Below the pieces are notes generated by a model. It was not told where the DNA came from. It worked only from the letters and a program-made list of their open reading frames with translations, and searched no databases. A program made the translations under genes and the position numbers. Shown here one piece after another: positions 47,001-59,300 of a stretch of 64,000 nt of DNA (position 1 is its first letter; every line of letters starts with the position of its first letter). Source of the stretch: Enoplolaimus lenunculus (Eukaryota > Nematoda > Enoplea > Enoplida > Thoracostomopsidae); NCBI GenBank assembly GCA_030248215.1, contig JASANG010003266.1:62001-126000 (forward strand), in the 5' to 3' direction.

Positions 47001-50000
47001 AGATTCCTCGCACCCAAAAACCCTTCAGCCACCTTAATAATTTTTTGAATAATTTAAAAGGTCCTAATTTTGTCTTGTCAATTAAGCTAATATGCAAATT
47101 AGCAATTAGCTAACTATTCAATTATCGGTTTTGGATGTTTGTAAACTATTTATTCAAATTCCTCTCACCTAAAAACCCTTTAGTTCTGAAATTATATTGC
47201 TTTTAACCTTAATAATTAGCGAAATATTATAAAAAGTCCTAATTTAGGCTTATAAACTATGCTAATATGCAAATTATCTATTAGATAACTGCTCAATTAT
47301 CGGTTTTGGAGGTTTGTAAACAGTCTACGCAGATTTCTCGCACCAAAAAACCTTTTAATGCTAAAATTAGATTGCTTCTAATTGTAATAATTAGTGAAAT
47401 ATTGTGGAAAGTCCTAATTTAGGCTTAATTAATCATGCAAATTAGCCTGTAGCTAATAAACGGCTTAAAATGTTAAAACCCCAATGCGAACTTAACACTC
47501 CAGGATAATTGGCTTTCAAACAAAAAAGTTTATCAAAATCGGTTCATCCGTTCCTGAGATTCTTTTCGGACAGACGGACGGACGGACATCCACCTTTCGA
47601 CCCCAAGTACAAAACATAAAACGCTTCGCGAAACTCCGAGCTTCGCTCAGAGTTTCGCTTCGCTCAATTAAATCGTTCACCACATACCACAAGCAATCGG
47701 CGTCGCAGGTGTTTTCAGGGTAAGAGCTTACTTGCGATAAAATTTTCCAGCGCCGGAAATAATCCGCAGAGTCGACTAATATCGTCCCAGTGTTGTATTT
47801 GGCACGAATTTGCATGAAGTACATGCACTGATGGAAACAAGCTCTGAGCATCTTTATCGTTGTTCTCGCATTGTTCAGTTGCAGCTGACAATAATGGAAA
47901 TGGATTGTCTGTAGCCGAAGACGAAAGATCGTTAAAACTCAAATGCAGTTCTTCAAGTCTAAAATAAACTAAAACAATCTAAACAAACTAAAAGAACAAT
48001 GCATATTTTAAAGGAACTTAAAAGCTTACGTACTTTTAGCTTATATATAGGAATAACAAAGACTCACGTGTTAGTATTATTGAAACATATCGTTATATTT
48101 AGCTTAATTCTAATCCAAAATATGAAACTCAGCGCAAACTGGATCCATACAACATTTTTGAGAACCGAAAAAACCAAACAAGTCAGGAACAAATATATAC
48201 CCTTCGAACTTCAAATACGAATTTAAGAATGTCTGACTAGACTTAATAATAAGACAATATTATATAAGATTTTAAGTATAAGTAGTAACCTTGGCATTAT
48301 ATCAAGCAACCAAAATAATGCGCTCCATTTAACACCGGTTCTGTTCAGTACTAACTGTCGCACAACACAATGGTGTGAAAACAGAGACGACGAATCACAG
48401 CAATCACTTGAGTGGTTTGAAAACCAAAGGCAGTTATTCCTAAACAACACAGTACATAGTGTATTGTCCAGGAAGTCATCAAAAATTATGCGATCTTTCG
48501 CCAGATCCGTGCATTAGATAACGCATGACGTAACAATACAAGTAACCACTTCTTTCAGCGATATCTAACACATAACTACTACTGAATAAGTATTAAGTTC
48601 GGTCTGGGGAACGCAAACACAGAACCAATTCCTCTATTTTTGGTCTGCCCTCAGGATGATGCCCACGTTTTTCAGAGCAGAGCGTAAAATACAACCTCTA
48701 TGTAACAAATCTATGTCTACGTACTTTAGAAATTTTTATAACAACATGAAAACCTAAAATATAATGCGAATACAGCACTTGTGACTTGAGAGTCCATTTA
48801 TAAGCCAAAAATATCGTTAAGTGATAACAAAAGTGAATATTCCACAGTAACAGTTCACACAAAACTATGTGAGAGGCCACTGTACACTGAAATTACGCAC
48901 CATAAGAAAGAAAAAATTTGAATTTAAAAGTAAAAACCTCACTTGGAGTTTGTTGTGGACGAAGCATTAGACTTGTGGCGATGTTTGTTCAATGGATTTT
49001 GACTCAGGTTCAAATGTTCTAACATCGGAAGACATTGCAACAAGCGTAAAACCTGAAGTGATACAAAATTTTTACCGCACATTTAATACGTATGCGAACC
49101 CGCGGCAGGGAGCAGCCAGAATTCCGATTTCGATTAGAATTCCGATTCAAAACGAGTTTCGATTCCGATTCCACAATCAATCGGAATCGGAATTTTGATA
49201 TTTTAACTGTAATGTTACTTGTTGTGAAACATTGCTTAAAAATTCTGTATTAGTTATCTATCACATTCAGGGTGCAACCGGAATTACAATTTACCGGAAC
49301 CGGAATTTGAAAATTTTACCGGAACCGGAACCGGAAAGTGAAAAATGCATTTCACCAAAAATTTCATTTTAATCTTATTTTTTGCTCTATTATTTGTGAA
49401 ATAACCTTAGTCGAACATAGATATTTATTTTATTTGTTGTATTTTAGATTTTCGTCGTCGACTGAAGTGAAATCCACCATCAATGGCTTATATTCGGAAT
49501 ACAAGTGGCTTTCTAAAGAGATTCTTAAAGATTAGCAAAGTTAAAAAAACGGCCAAATTATAACACCGGAATTTTTAAATCCGGTAAAAATTTACCGGAA
49601 CCGGAACCGGAAGGTGAAAAAATGCCGGAACCGGAACCGAAATTCCGGTTGCACCCTGATCACATTGTTTTCGATCAGTTAACTTATCAATAACTGATTG
49701 TAGTTTAGCTTTACAGCACCAAAAACGTCACTAATTTGTTCATGCGACCTCTTGAAAATTGTTACCAGTCAACAGATACAATAACTAAACATTATATTTG
49801 TCGATACAAATTATCCGTACAGTCACAAAATTGCTAGTTCCGATTCCCATTCCGGTAAAATCCAGTTTCGACTGTCCACTTGTTCCACTTCAGACTACTA
49901 GAATTTGCAAAACAGAGGTTGGACTCTGCTTGGTTGTACTTACTTACTTTGGAAAAAAATCTGGTCCGGGTTCGGGTTATATTCTTAAAAATTCCATATC

Positions 50001-52090
50001 TGGGTTTTTCTTCCAGAAAATCCGGTCCGGTGATTTATTTTTAAATGTTGCAACTGTCGCTATCTGTATTTTAGTCTAAGCTATTTAAAAAATCTTGATG
50101 CACGTATATGCTCGATGATGCCATAACCTGGTCCATTTTTAGCGTTCTTGCCGTATGCTGCTATCTATATTTCTAAATTTCTACTGCCAGGGTGCAACCG
50201 GAATTACAATTTACCGGAACCGGAATTTGAAAATTTTACCGGAACCGGAACCGGAAAGTGAAAAACGCATTTCACCAAAAATTTCATTTTAATCGTATTT
50301 TTTGCTCTATTATTTGTGAAATAACCTTAGTCGAACATAGGTATTTATTTTATTTGTTGTATTTTAGATTTTCATCATCGAATGAAGTGAAATCCACCAT
50401 CAATGGCTTATATTTGGAGTACAATTGGCTTTCAAAAGAGATTCTTAAAAATTAGCAAAGTTAAGAAAACGGCCAAATTATAATACCGGAATTTTTAAAT
50501 CCGGTAAAAATTTACCGGAACCGGAAGGTGAAAAAATGCCGGAACCGGAACCGGAATTCCGGTTGCACCCTGATATCTTATGTCGCAATTCAATGTATCG
50601 AAACACTATTGCGGTTACTGGTCATACCTTTTTGCATTCCAAGTACGCACATACGTGCGTATAAAGTAAGACTAAGTTTCGTATTTACCAAAGAAAAATT
50701 TATAGATCTGTTGCATTTTGTAAATATAAATAGGAAAACACTAACTGAAAAACGATAAGCTAAATATGCGCACGTAAAAAGTATACCTCATCCCAGTCAG
50801 ACAAATTATTACACGATAAGTCAAGTTCGGTGACGCTCTGCAATTTTGAGTGTTGCGTCACACGATGAAGAGGCCCACATGAGTCAATGCACATACCATC
50901 GAGCACCAGAACGTGCAATTTCCAACTTTCTGAAACAAACCGTACCAATGGAATCGTCTGCCAACACTGTTGTCTAAATAATTTAGACTCGACAACACGA
51001 ATTTCAGGTTGCGCACACTGCAGGGACTAAACACGACTACTTACATCATTCGACGACCATGTCTTAGATTATGAATTCTTCAAGGGCGAAACCTTATGCA
51101 AAAATTTTATGTAGTATCGCTACTAATAGTTTATTTAATGCTCACCAACGAAAATTACGGTAACAGGTATTTTTCACTTTCCTGGTCCGGTATTTTTGGA
51201 ATTCTGGTTGCGCCCAATGATGACCTTTAAGAATTTCACGGTTCATCTGAGTCACAAAACAGAATAAATGCAAAAAGTAGCTCTAATATAATAGCAAATT
51301 GCGTGTATATACGCAGACGCACTTCGTTGATGGTGCATTTGCAAAATGCCATCAGAATAAGCGTTAGGAGAATGACTGCATTTATCTTCACAGCTATGAT
51401 CGCTCATGTGACGTGAATCAAAAACACCGTATTTTTCGCGAATTGCATCATAAATTGTGCATTTTACGTCATGATCTGATCTTCGTGATTCGACATTGCA
51501 ACGCGACGGGTTATTCTCGTCGTTGCATTCACCCACTGAAAGCAGAAATATACATATATAGGTACGCATGCTACTGATTCAACAATTTGTCCCAAGTTTG
51601 AATATATACCAGTATTATGAAGTTTTTATAACGGCTGCGTGTTATGATACATAACACGATAGAATCGAGCGCAAGAAGTCCGAGGTTCGATTTCCGGCGT
51701 GGTACTAAACTTTGGGGTAAACTCATCGTGCATGTTGGTAAATATGTGTTGTAACATGTGTATGATCGTAGTGTATGTTGCGTAACATGCATACACGTGT
51801 ACTTATAGTACTTAAGAAAATTGTAATATCGGCCGCGTGGTGTATTGGGTAGCGCGCTTGACTCGCAACCTAGAAGTCCGAGTTTCGATTTCCGGCGTGG
51901 CCATATGTTTCGGAAAAATTAAGGAGCAAAACCAAGTATATTAGCAGTTCTTCGCGGAAAGGGGTCGTCCCGACGCCGTGCAAATCTACGTTTTCTTATT
52001 GACCATATTACGCTATCATTTGTGTTTAACTCCACACTTACCACTATCAATCGAAATAAAAATCAATGCCTGTGTCGATGGCGAAGCCAT
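44060..52090 (-). CDS. tbcel: Tubulin-specific chaperone cofactor E-like protein (TBCEL) with extended tail
   Basis: Eleven exons: 52090-52042, 51535-51323, 50929-50787, 49052-48943, 48439-48290, 47958-47732, 46762-46590, 46138-45984, 45732-45538, 45018-44892, 44419-44060; 1902 bases, 633 aa plus stop. It lacks the N-terminal CAP-Gly domain, which separates TBCEL from TBCE. Leucine-rich repeats include VTELDLSCNNLSDWDEV, LEHLNLSQNPL, VRQLVLNRTGVKW, LEELHLSFNDL and LNIKGWQIADWNEF. The LRR cap reads ISALNGSPVTSEQREEAER followed by YFIRYFLD, closely like vertebrate TBCEL. A ubiquitin-like domain (about 436-514) ends DDDEIIVE. The family binds and destabilises alpha-tubulin, promoting its turnover (C. 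elegans coel-1 is a relative). A Ser/Pro-rich tail of about 119 residues (515-633), encoded by one exon, is extra; the human protein stops soon after the UBL. The gene is divergent from the PP2C gene, start codons 1.2 kb apart. Confidence 0.93.
46928..47470. repeat. Tandem repeat, about three to four units of 170-180 bp, in a TBCEL intron
   Basis: Units share AATATGCAAATTAG, TAGCTAACTATTCA and TCGGTTTTGGAGGTTTGTAA. The array is followed by a block with AAAATCGGTTCATCCGTTCC and GACGGACGGACGGAC (about 47,530-47,590), a motif common at ends of invertebrate repeats. Confidence 0.75.
49268..49658. mobile_element. CCGGAA-rich hAT MITE (family E) with exact 8-bp target duplication
   Basis: Ends CAGGGTGCAACCGGAATT and inverted equivalent, hAT-like. 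Flanked by exact ATCACATT. ACCGGAACCGG hexamer tracts lie just inside both ends. Confidence 0.9.
50188..50572. mobile_element. CCGGAA-rich hAT MITE (family E), sister of the copy at 49,268
   Basis: Same ends and the same AT-rich middle, differing at only a few positions, in the same TBCEL intron and orientation. No target duplication is visible. Confidence 0.88.
51633..51704 (+). repeat. tRNA-derived SINE-like head, family 1 copy
   Basis: GGTTCGATTTCC B box and ATCGAGCGCAAGAAG match the head at 4002-4072; the acceptor is imperfect. Followed by ACTAAACTTTGGGG, as in that copy. Confidence 0.6.
51831..51902 (+). repeat. tRNA-derived SINE-like head, family 1 copy
   Basis: GGCCGCG pairs perfectly with CGTGGCC 72 bases apart; A box TGGTGTATTGGG and B box AGTTTCGATTTCC. 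The anticodon arm does not pair well, so a pseudogene or SINE is favoured over a tRNA. Confidence 0.6.
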
Positions 52091-53305
52091 GATGCACTCG
52101 ATAAAACTTTCATGATACAACAAATAGTAAACTTCGAAACACGACTTTATGCGAGCTACACAGTAGCTAAAGTAAACGTTTCTAATACAGTTGTGAGGTT
52201 GTCTGAATAGATTTTCAAATACGCAAGCAAGTTTTCATTTTTTTCAATAGGCCTGTTTTTGGTGGACTTTGAATTATACAAGCTGCAACGTAAGTAGCTC
52301 GGTTCAGTACTTGCCAATTTATTAACACTAGCTATGTTGATAAAGATAATACTGATTGGACAAAATCTTGTGACTTATTTGTAAAAATATTTCAATGTGC
52401 ACGTAGAATATTTGAATAAATTTGCAATCGCGAAAATTTTTAAAAAAATTTGAATCACCAGTTTTGAATGCAATGACCAAATACTTGAATATCAAAATAG
52501 ATGCAGTTTCATGTTGTATCTGATAACTCTGGATTAATGTAGACAGAACTAAACGAGCAGCTCCTGTTTAGCGGTTGGCAGCAGACAATTATAGCACCTA
52601 CAAGATAAAGTTATAATTGCCGTTATATATGTATAAAACTTTATATGAGGCGACCTTTGACTTCAATTTTTGGAGGCTATACACCAGACGACATTGGGAC
52701 TGTGGGATTCAGGAATTCGAAATCTAATAGGCACAAGCTTAACCTTGCGTTAGGGTTAAGGCTTATTTTTATTCTTTTGCTTTGGCTAGATTTAGGCATT
52801 GGTTTGGCTTACCTTTAGCAGGCAGGCACTTATAATTATATGGAGTACTTGAGTTTTTCACAGGCTCGACCAGCCAAATGAAACTCTTTAAAGATGAACT
52901 ATATATTAACAGCATTTACAAACGCGTAATGGCTCGAACATTGTTCTGCCACAGCATGAAGCATTCCGGTTTGGCGGCTTTAGCTAGTGTTTTTAAGCAA
53001 TCAACGTCGTACATAATGTCAAATCTTCGTCTGAGTATTGTTCATAATAATAAAAAGTTGACAGTTAAATTCAGGCCGCATTTCCGTTAGTTCACGTAAT
53101 TAGTGTTTTTGAATAAAATGCGTAGTCAAATTTAGTTGTATTTTTTGATACTTTTGTAAGGTCAATATTCGTCATTTTATACTCATGGTTTGACAAAAAG
53201 CGGAAAAAGCTGCAAATTTGTTACATCCAGCTTTTATTCACTCGTTGATTTTTTACAAACCTTAACATAGATTATTGACAGCACTACGTGCACTTTACTG
53301 TAAAA
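52091..53305. promoter_or_regulatory. Divergent upstream region of TBCEL and PP2C genes
   Basis: About 1.2 kb between two start codons facing apart, so both promoters (or 5' UTR introns) should lie here. It holds a decayed TTAGGC-MITE fragment near 52,740-52,815. I see no TATA box I would defend. Confidence 0.45.
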
Positions 53306-56300
53306 ATGGGGCAAACTTTAAGTGAACCAGTAACTGCGAAAGAGACTTCAAGCTGCGGAAATAGCACATATAAGGTTGGATCGTCATGCATGCAAGGCTG
53401 GCGAATAAGTAAGTGTCCCGTTATTAACAATTCTTCGTTTTAAAGGGATTTCTCACTAGGCCATGTGAGCCTAGGTTGGATCTGGGACTTCAGGCCTTTT
53501 AACTAAGCAGCTGGAAAAGCGGGGATCGAACTCTCAGCCTACCGATCCTTAAGCGAATAACTCTTCCAATGCGCCACGCAGCCCGCCTCTCCAACTACCA
53601 TTTTCGTCGACTATGTGTCGAACGTGTGCTGTCAGCTAGCATAGATACAGTGCACTGCACTGTATTGCAGGTGTACATAATGGATAAGCATGTCTCACAT
53701 GCTTACATGTCCTATTATCAGCAAAGTCGCCCCTTGACCGTCCATTCTATGTTCGACTGGATACCGTGTTCATAGCGCGGCAATTTACCATTACGTCCAC
53801 GGAGTAGCCCCCATGTCAGAGATGGAAAAGTCATGGGTGGTTTCAAACTAACGAACTTCTGCGCGTCACGTAAACACTGTTACCACTGTGCCGCACAACC
53901 CGCCTCTCTAACTATCTAGAGTGTTATCTTTATTTATGATGCTTTCATTACCAATTAAAACGAAGTAGTGTTACCCATACTAAGCTTTGTAATGTCATAT
54001 TCCCGTGTTAGCATGCGTGCGTAATCTTTTTAGATATGGAAGATGCTCATACACATTTGTTATCGCTTCCCGAGGACAAAGAGTGCTGTTTCTTTGCTGT
54101 TTATGATGGCCATGGCGGTAAATTTTCAATATTTATATGTTATTTATTTTATTATCGCCTACTTGTTGTGTTGCATTTCTAGTTAGACCTTACTGTATCG
54201 AAACTTTTTTGCACAGTTTTGTGTTGAACTTACTTATAAGTTTATATCTAACAATATTTATATAGTTGTGCTTTAGGTTCTAAAATAGCACAGTTTGCTG
54301 GAAACCACTTGCACAAAAAGATCATCTCAAGCGAAACATTTAGTAAGTTTTTAGTTTTTGAATATACATGCATCTGATTTAACGTTAGAAGCAAATTGTT
54401 GACAGGCTGTTCCACCCTAGCTCGTTTAATTACGTGCTTTTGAATTTTTAAATTTTAAAAATTTAAGGCGGAATTTCAGGGGTTCACTCGTACTCGGGAG
54501 CAGTAAACGTCCGGTAATTTAAAATACCGGAGCCGGATGTCGTTTTTCTTATCTTGTTGTACCCTAAAATATATACGTACCAGGGTGCAAGCGGAATTCT
54601 GGTTGCGGTTCCGGCAATTTTCACCTCGCGGTTTCGGTAAATTTTTTTACGGAATTAAAAATTCTGGTGTTAAATTTTGGTTCGTGGGAATTTAGATATT
54701 TTACTAAAAAATGACGATAAAAATTAATTAGATTTCATTTGTATAGTATATAAATTTTGACAGTCGCCGAAGATAAACCTTCGAAGGTAGATTTCGCTTC
54801 CGTATATTATGAAAATCTAAAATACAGCAGATAAAGTGAATACCTATCTCCAATTTTTCAGTGGCATGTATTTTTTATTTTTCGGTCCGTTACCGGTAAT
54901 TTTTTCAAATTCCGGTTCTCGTAAATTGTAAAAATATATTTTTTATTTTATTGTTTCAGTAAAAGGTGATATTGAAACAGCAATTAAGGATGGCTTTTTG
55001 GGCTTGGATGAAGATATGCTTTCAGGTTAGTATGCAGGGTTCAACCGGAAAGCCAGTTACAGTAAAAGATAGACTCAGTATCTGTGTATTTATCGCTGAA
55101 TTTAAGCTGCTTATTCTTGATAACAGAAGCAAGTTTCTGTCAGACTTATGTGTTTTTGGATGCATTTTTTTGTATCTGTCGCTCCCTATTTTCGAACAAG
55201 CTAAAATAAACCAACGATTTCGAGGTTTTGGTTGCACTTGTAATGAAACTCATGACCTGTTTTTCCTATGTGGCTGTGTATGATTATGTTTGCTTTGTTT
55301 TAACTACACGCAATGAAACCATTCGAACTTAGTTTGGTAACGATAATCTAAGCTTAAACTTGCAAAAATATAATATAGCGTAAGTGCAATACCAGGTTCC
55401 GTTATATTTTTATTTTGGTTGGTGTTATGTGTATATTACCTATTTGCTTATTATATTGTTTCAGATAACGAGCTAAAAGACGAAATGGCAGGCACAACAG
55501 CACTGATAGTTTTGATCAAAAATAAGAAAATTTATTGTGTTAGCATTTTTATTTGTTTCTTGGTCTATGCATCAATAACGTAGTATGGTGTCTGTACTTT
55601 GTAATCCGCAACACTGCTTTGCGTACGGCAAAGATCACAGATTGTTTTGTTTAGAGTTGCAACTGTTGATGTCTAATATACGCCTTTATTCATGTTGTTT
55701 TAAGGGAAATGTCGGTGACTCACGTGGCATAATTAGTCGAAACGGGATTGCAGACCCACTGAGCTATGATCATAAGCCATCAAACGAAGAAGAAACACGC
55801 AGGATTGTAGCTGCCGGTGGCTGGGTTGAGTTTAATCGTGTTAACGGTAAGGGTATCGTAATATTTGTGCGATATCGCGCAACATGCGCGAATTGCCGTG
55901 AGGCGCCGAATGGTACTACTTACATCGTCGGATGATATTAACATTATCAAAAATTATATGTCGTCTACCTACAGTGTGTATAATCAGTGTTTGCAAGGTG
56001 GTCTGTTATGTTATTGAAGAATGCATAATATATAATATGTTTTCAAGACGCAACACGTGAACCTTTGTTAAATAGCAGGGTTCCAACAGGAACTAAATTT
56101 TGTCCGAGCAGGAACAGGAAGAGGAATTGAATTTCGTTGCAGGAACCGGAACAGGAGCAGTAACCGGAATTTGAAATAATTTTCATCACCGAATTACTGT
56201 TTGATTTTTAGAAACCATGCCAAAAATATCTTACGGTATCTCCATCATTGAATATAGGAACGGGAGTAGGAATTTAACGCTTGACAAATTTTAAATTTGT

Positions 56301-59300
56301 CACGCGTTATCCCTGACCTAACACTTTTCTGCCACCACTACGCTAACAGCTGTCACAAATTGTCTTGTGTCAATCGTTAATGTAGGGTTAGCGCTTGTCA
56401 GAAGTAAATTTAACAACTTTGTAACACGCGTTAGAGTAGGGTTAACGCAAAGTTTACCGCCTACATATTACGCAGGCTTGACGCACTACTAAAATGTGGC
56501 ATTCCTTAAAATTTCCGCGAAAATTTATCAATGTTAAACTGTCCTTAAAATTTCTTCAAACCTAATAAATTTGCCACAAAATGAGCAAAGTGTTAGCCCG
56601 TTGTGACAAAAGTGTTAGGGTAGGGTTAACGCAAGACAAATTTAAAAATTTGTCACGTGTTAACCATACCTTATGAAATATTGTGGCAAGCCTTAGAATT
56701 ATATTGTGAATGACGCTTAAAAATGATGTTTACCTTGCAAGCTATAGGAAAATTTGTGCTGTTGGTCTCATTCTTACAGAATCATAGTTTTACGTTTATG
56801 ATTTCAGGTAACTTGGCCTTATCGAGAGCTTTGGGGGATTTTGTGTTCAAACGAAATGAAGAAAAATGCGCCGAAGAGCAAATTGTCACAGGTAACTGTT
56901 TGATGTGGTCTTGTTTTTACGTAGAGTGATTACCTCGTGTCAAACCAAGCCTAGTAGAGATATTGTAGCGCCGTTGACAAAGTTATTGTGGAGAGCGCAT
57001 TAAAGGTGAATATATATGTAACAACCATCTATTTTATGTTTTGTGCAAACTTATTATTTCGGCAGGCTCAGACTTATTTATTCATGTTGTTTTAGCATTT
57101 CCTGATGTAACTATCACCGATCTTTCCGCTGATCACGAGTTCATTCTATTAGCGTGCGACGGAATTTGGGATGTGTTGTCAAATCAAGAAGTTTGTGATT
57201 TCTGTCGAGATCGTCTCGCAGCGAAAATGGAACCAGAAGCAGTGAGTATTCGATACATAATTCTTGATTACTTTTCGCACTAAATTATGCTTCAATGGAT
57301 TTTTAGCAGTATGACGCTATAATGATTGCTGGTTTTGAACTTTATTGGCGATTGTTTGCGATTAGTCTTTGTGTTTACGTATATACCTTGTATTTTTATT
57401 ATTGTTTATGGTGTTGTTGTTTTCTCTTAGCAGTAACTCTTGACCATTTTCAAATTTGGCCAAATTTTGTTTAGATCTGTGAGGAATTGCTCACCAGATG
57501 TCTGTCGCCTGACTGTCAAATGGGTGGTCTTGGCTGTGATAATATGACCGTTATCCTTGTGTGTTTGCTTCAGGTGCGTCTGTGAAACATTTCTGAATAA
57601 TGTTGGAGCATTATCTAATAGGAGAGATCATTTACCTTTCAATTTATAATAACGTGTCATTTTGTTTATGTTATAAGTTAATAGACGTAAACGGTGCTGT
57701 CGTGGTTGTGGTAATTGTGATTAATCAGCTGTGTTTCATATGTTCGGTTCGGTGATGCTGTTTTTGGCAAATTTAGGCATGAAACACTGGTGGTTGTTTT
57801 TTAACTCGTTTCAGGGTATGTCTTGGGACGAATATACTACAAAATGTAGTCGGCAGCGACCGGCAACACCGCCAATATACGACGATGAAGACGATGAATG
57901 CATTGAGCCTCAACCGCAACCAGTAGTAATTAATGTACCGCCACCGCCACCACATATACAAAATCAGTTCGCAACAGGCGCTGAAATCCCGGTATATCCT
58001 CAGTCACAACTTGTCAATATGCCAGTTGGTGTTTCTGAATTTGAAACGAACGGCGATGATACCGAAAATAAAATACCTCATATAATGACTGAAGATGACG
58101 GTATGATATGTTCTTACGTACTTTTAAGACTACGAACCGTATTTTTCAACTGTGTATAACATGTATAACCAGTTAATTGGACTTTAAACAAGTTGTGGCA
58201 TATGCTGATCTGGAAATATCCGTAGAAGTTGGTTAGTTCAGAACGTAAAAATGTGCTAATTTTGTAACCTCGTTGGTCACTAGTTTTTACGTTACAAGCG
58301 TTATCACTAACTGGTGATAGATGCTACTTACACTTTAGAAAGAACAAAATGTTATATTAAGTATCCAGACCCCGTCCAACATTCTGTGACAAATCGTTAT
58401 CCGGTCCGAAATTGGGAATAAATGAACGTCCTCGGTTATGAATATCACCCTGTAAAAATTAAACAAATTATATGTCTTTTGATTTATATTTTTCGCAATC
58501 TGATTTGGCGCGCTGCCTGCGAATAATCAACCTTTTTTGAACAAACGCCGGCTTGGGAAATAACCGAAAAGCAAACTTTCGATTAACCGGTGGACGAAAT
58601 TTAGTGAACGATTCGAACGCGATTCCGGACGTAGTTTTACATTAAATTACATCACAAATTTTCAGTTCACAAATTCATTTTATACCTAAAATATATTCAT
58701 ATTCGGTAATTTTTTCTTCTATCGGTAATGAATCCTGCCGAGCATAACGATGAATTACACATGATCACCGTTACTGTGTTGCGTGTGAATTAATTTTATA
58801 TCATCTAATTTTTTGCTATATTTCGTTATGTTTATTAATACGGCGGTTCTTGTTACGTTAAAGAATGCAGTGGAGTAGGATTTCGTTGGCACCATCTTAG
58901 TTTTTGACTTATTTTTGCGCTCAGGCCTGGAAACAGAAATATGTTCTAGTCAGAACACTGTTTTGTACGCCTCAAAAGACATTGGGCATTACGGTTATCA
59001 TATTTCAGATAGTCCACCGGCTGTTAATCCAAGCGACGATAGCCTTGGTAGTACAAATGCTGAAGTAGGATATCCACCGCAGTCGGATCGACACAATCCT
59101 CAGCATTTCAACAACAAGAATAACAACGCAACCCATCACAACACATCAAACATGCTGAACGAAGCAGATAGTCAAAACTCACCCGAGACGCAACAAAAAC
59201 AGCAAACAAATCCTCCGGTGAAAATGTCGAAACTCGATGATAAAAGTCAACGCAGTAGTAATCGTCATTCTATGAATGCCACTCAACAAAAAAAGACTAA

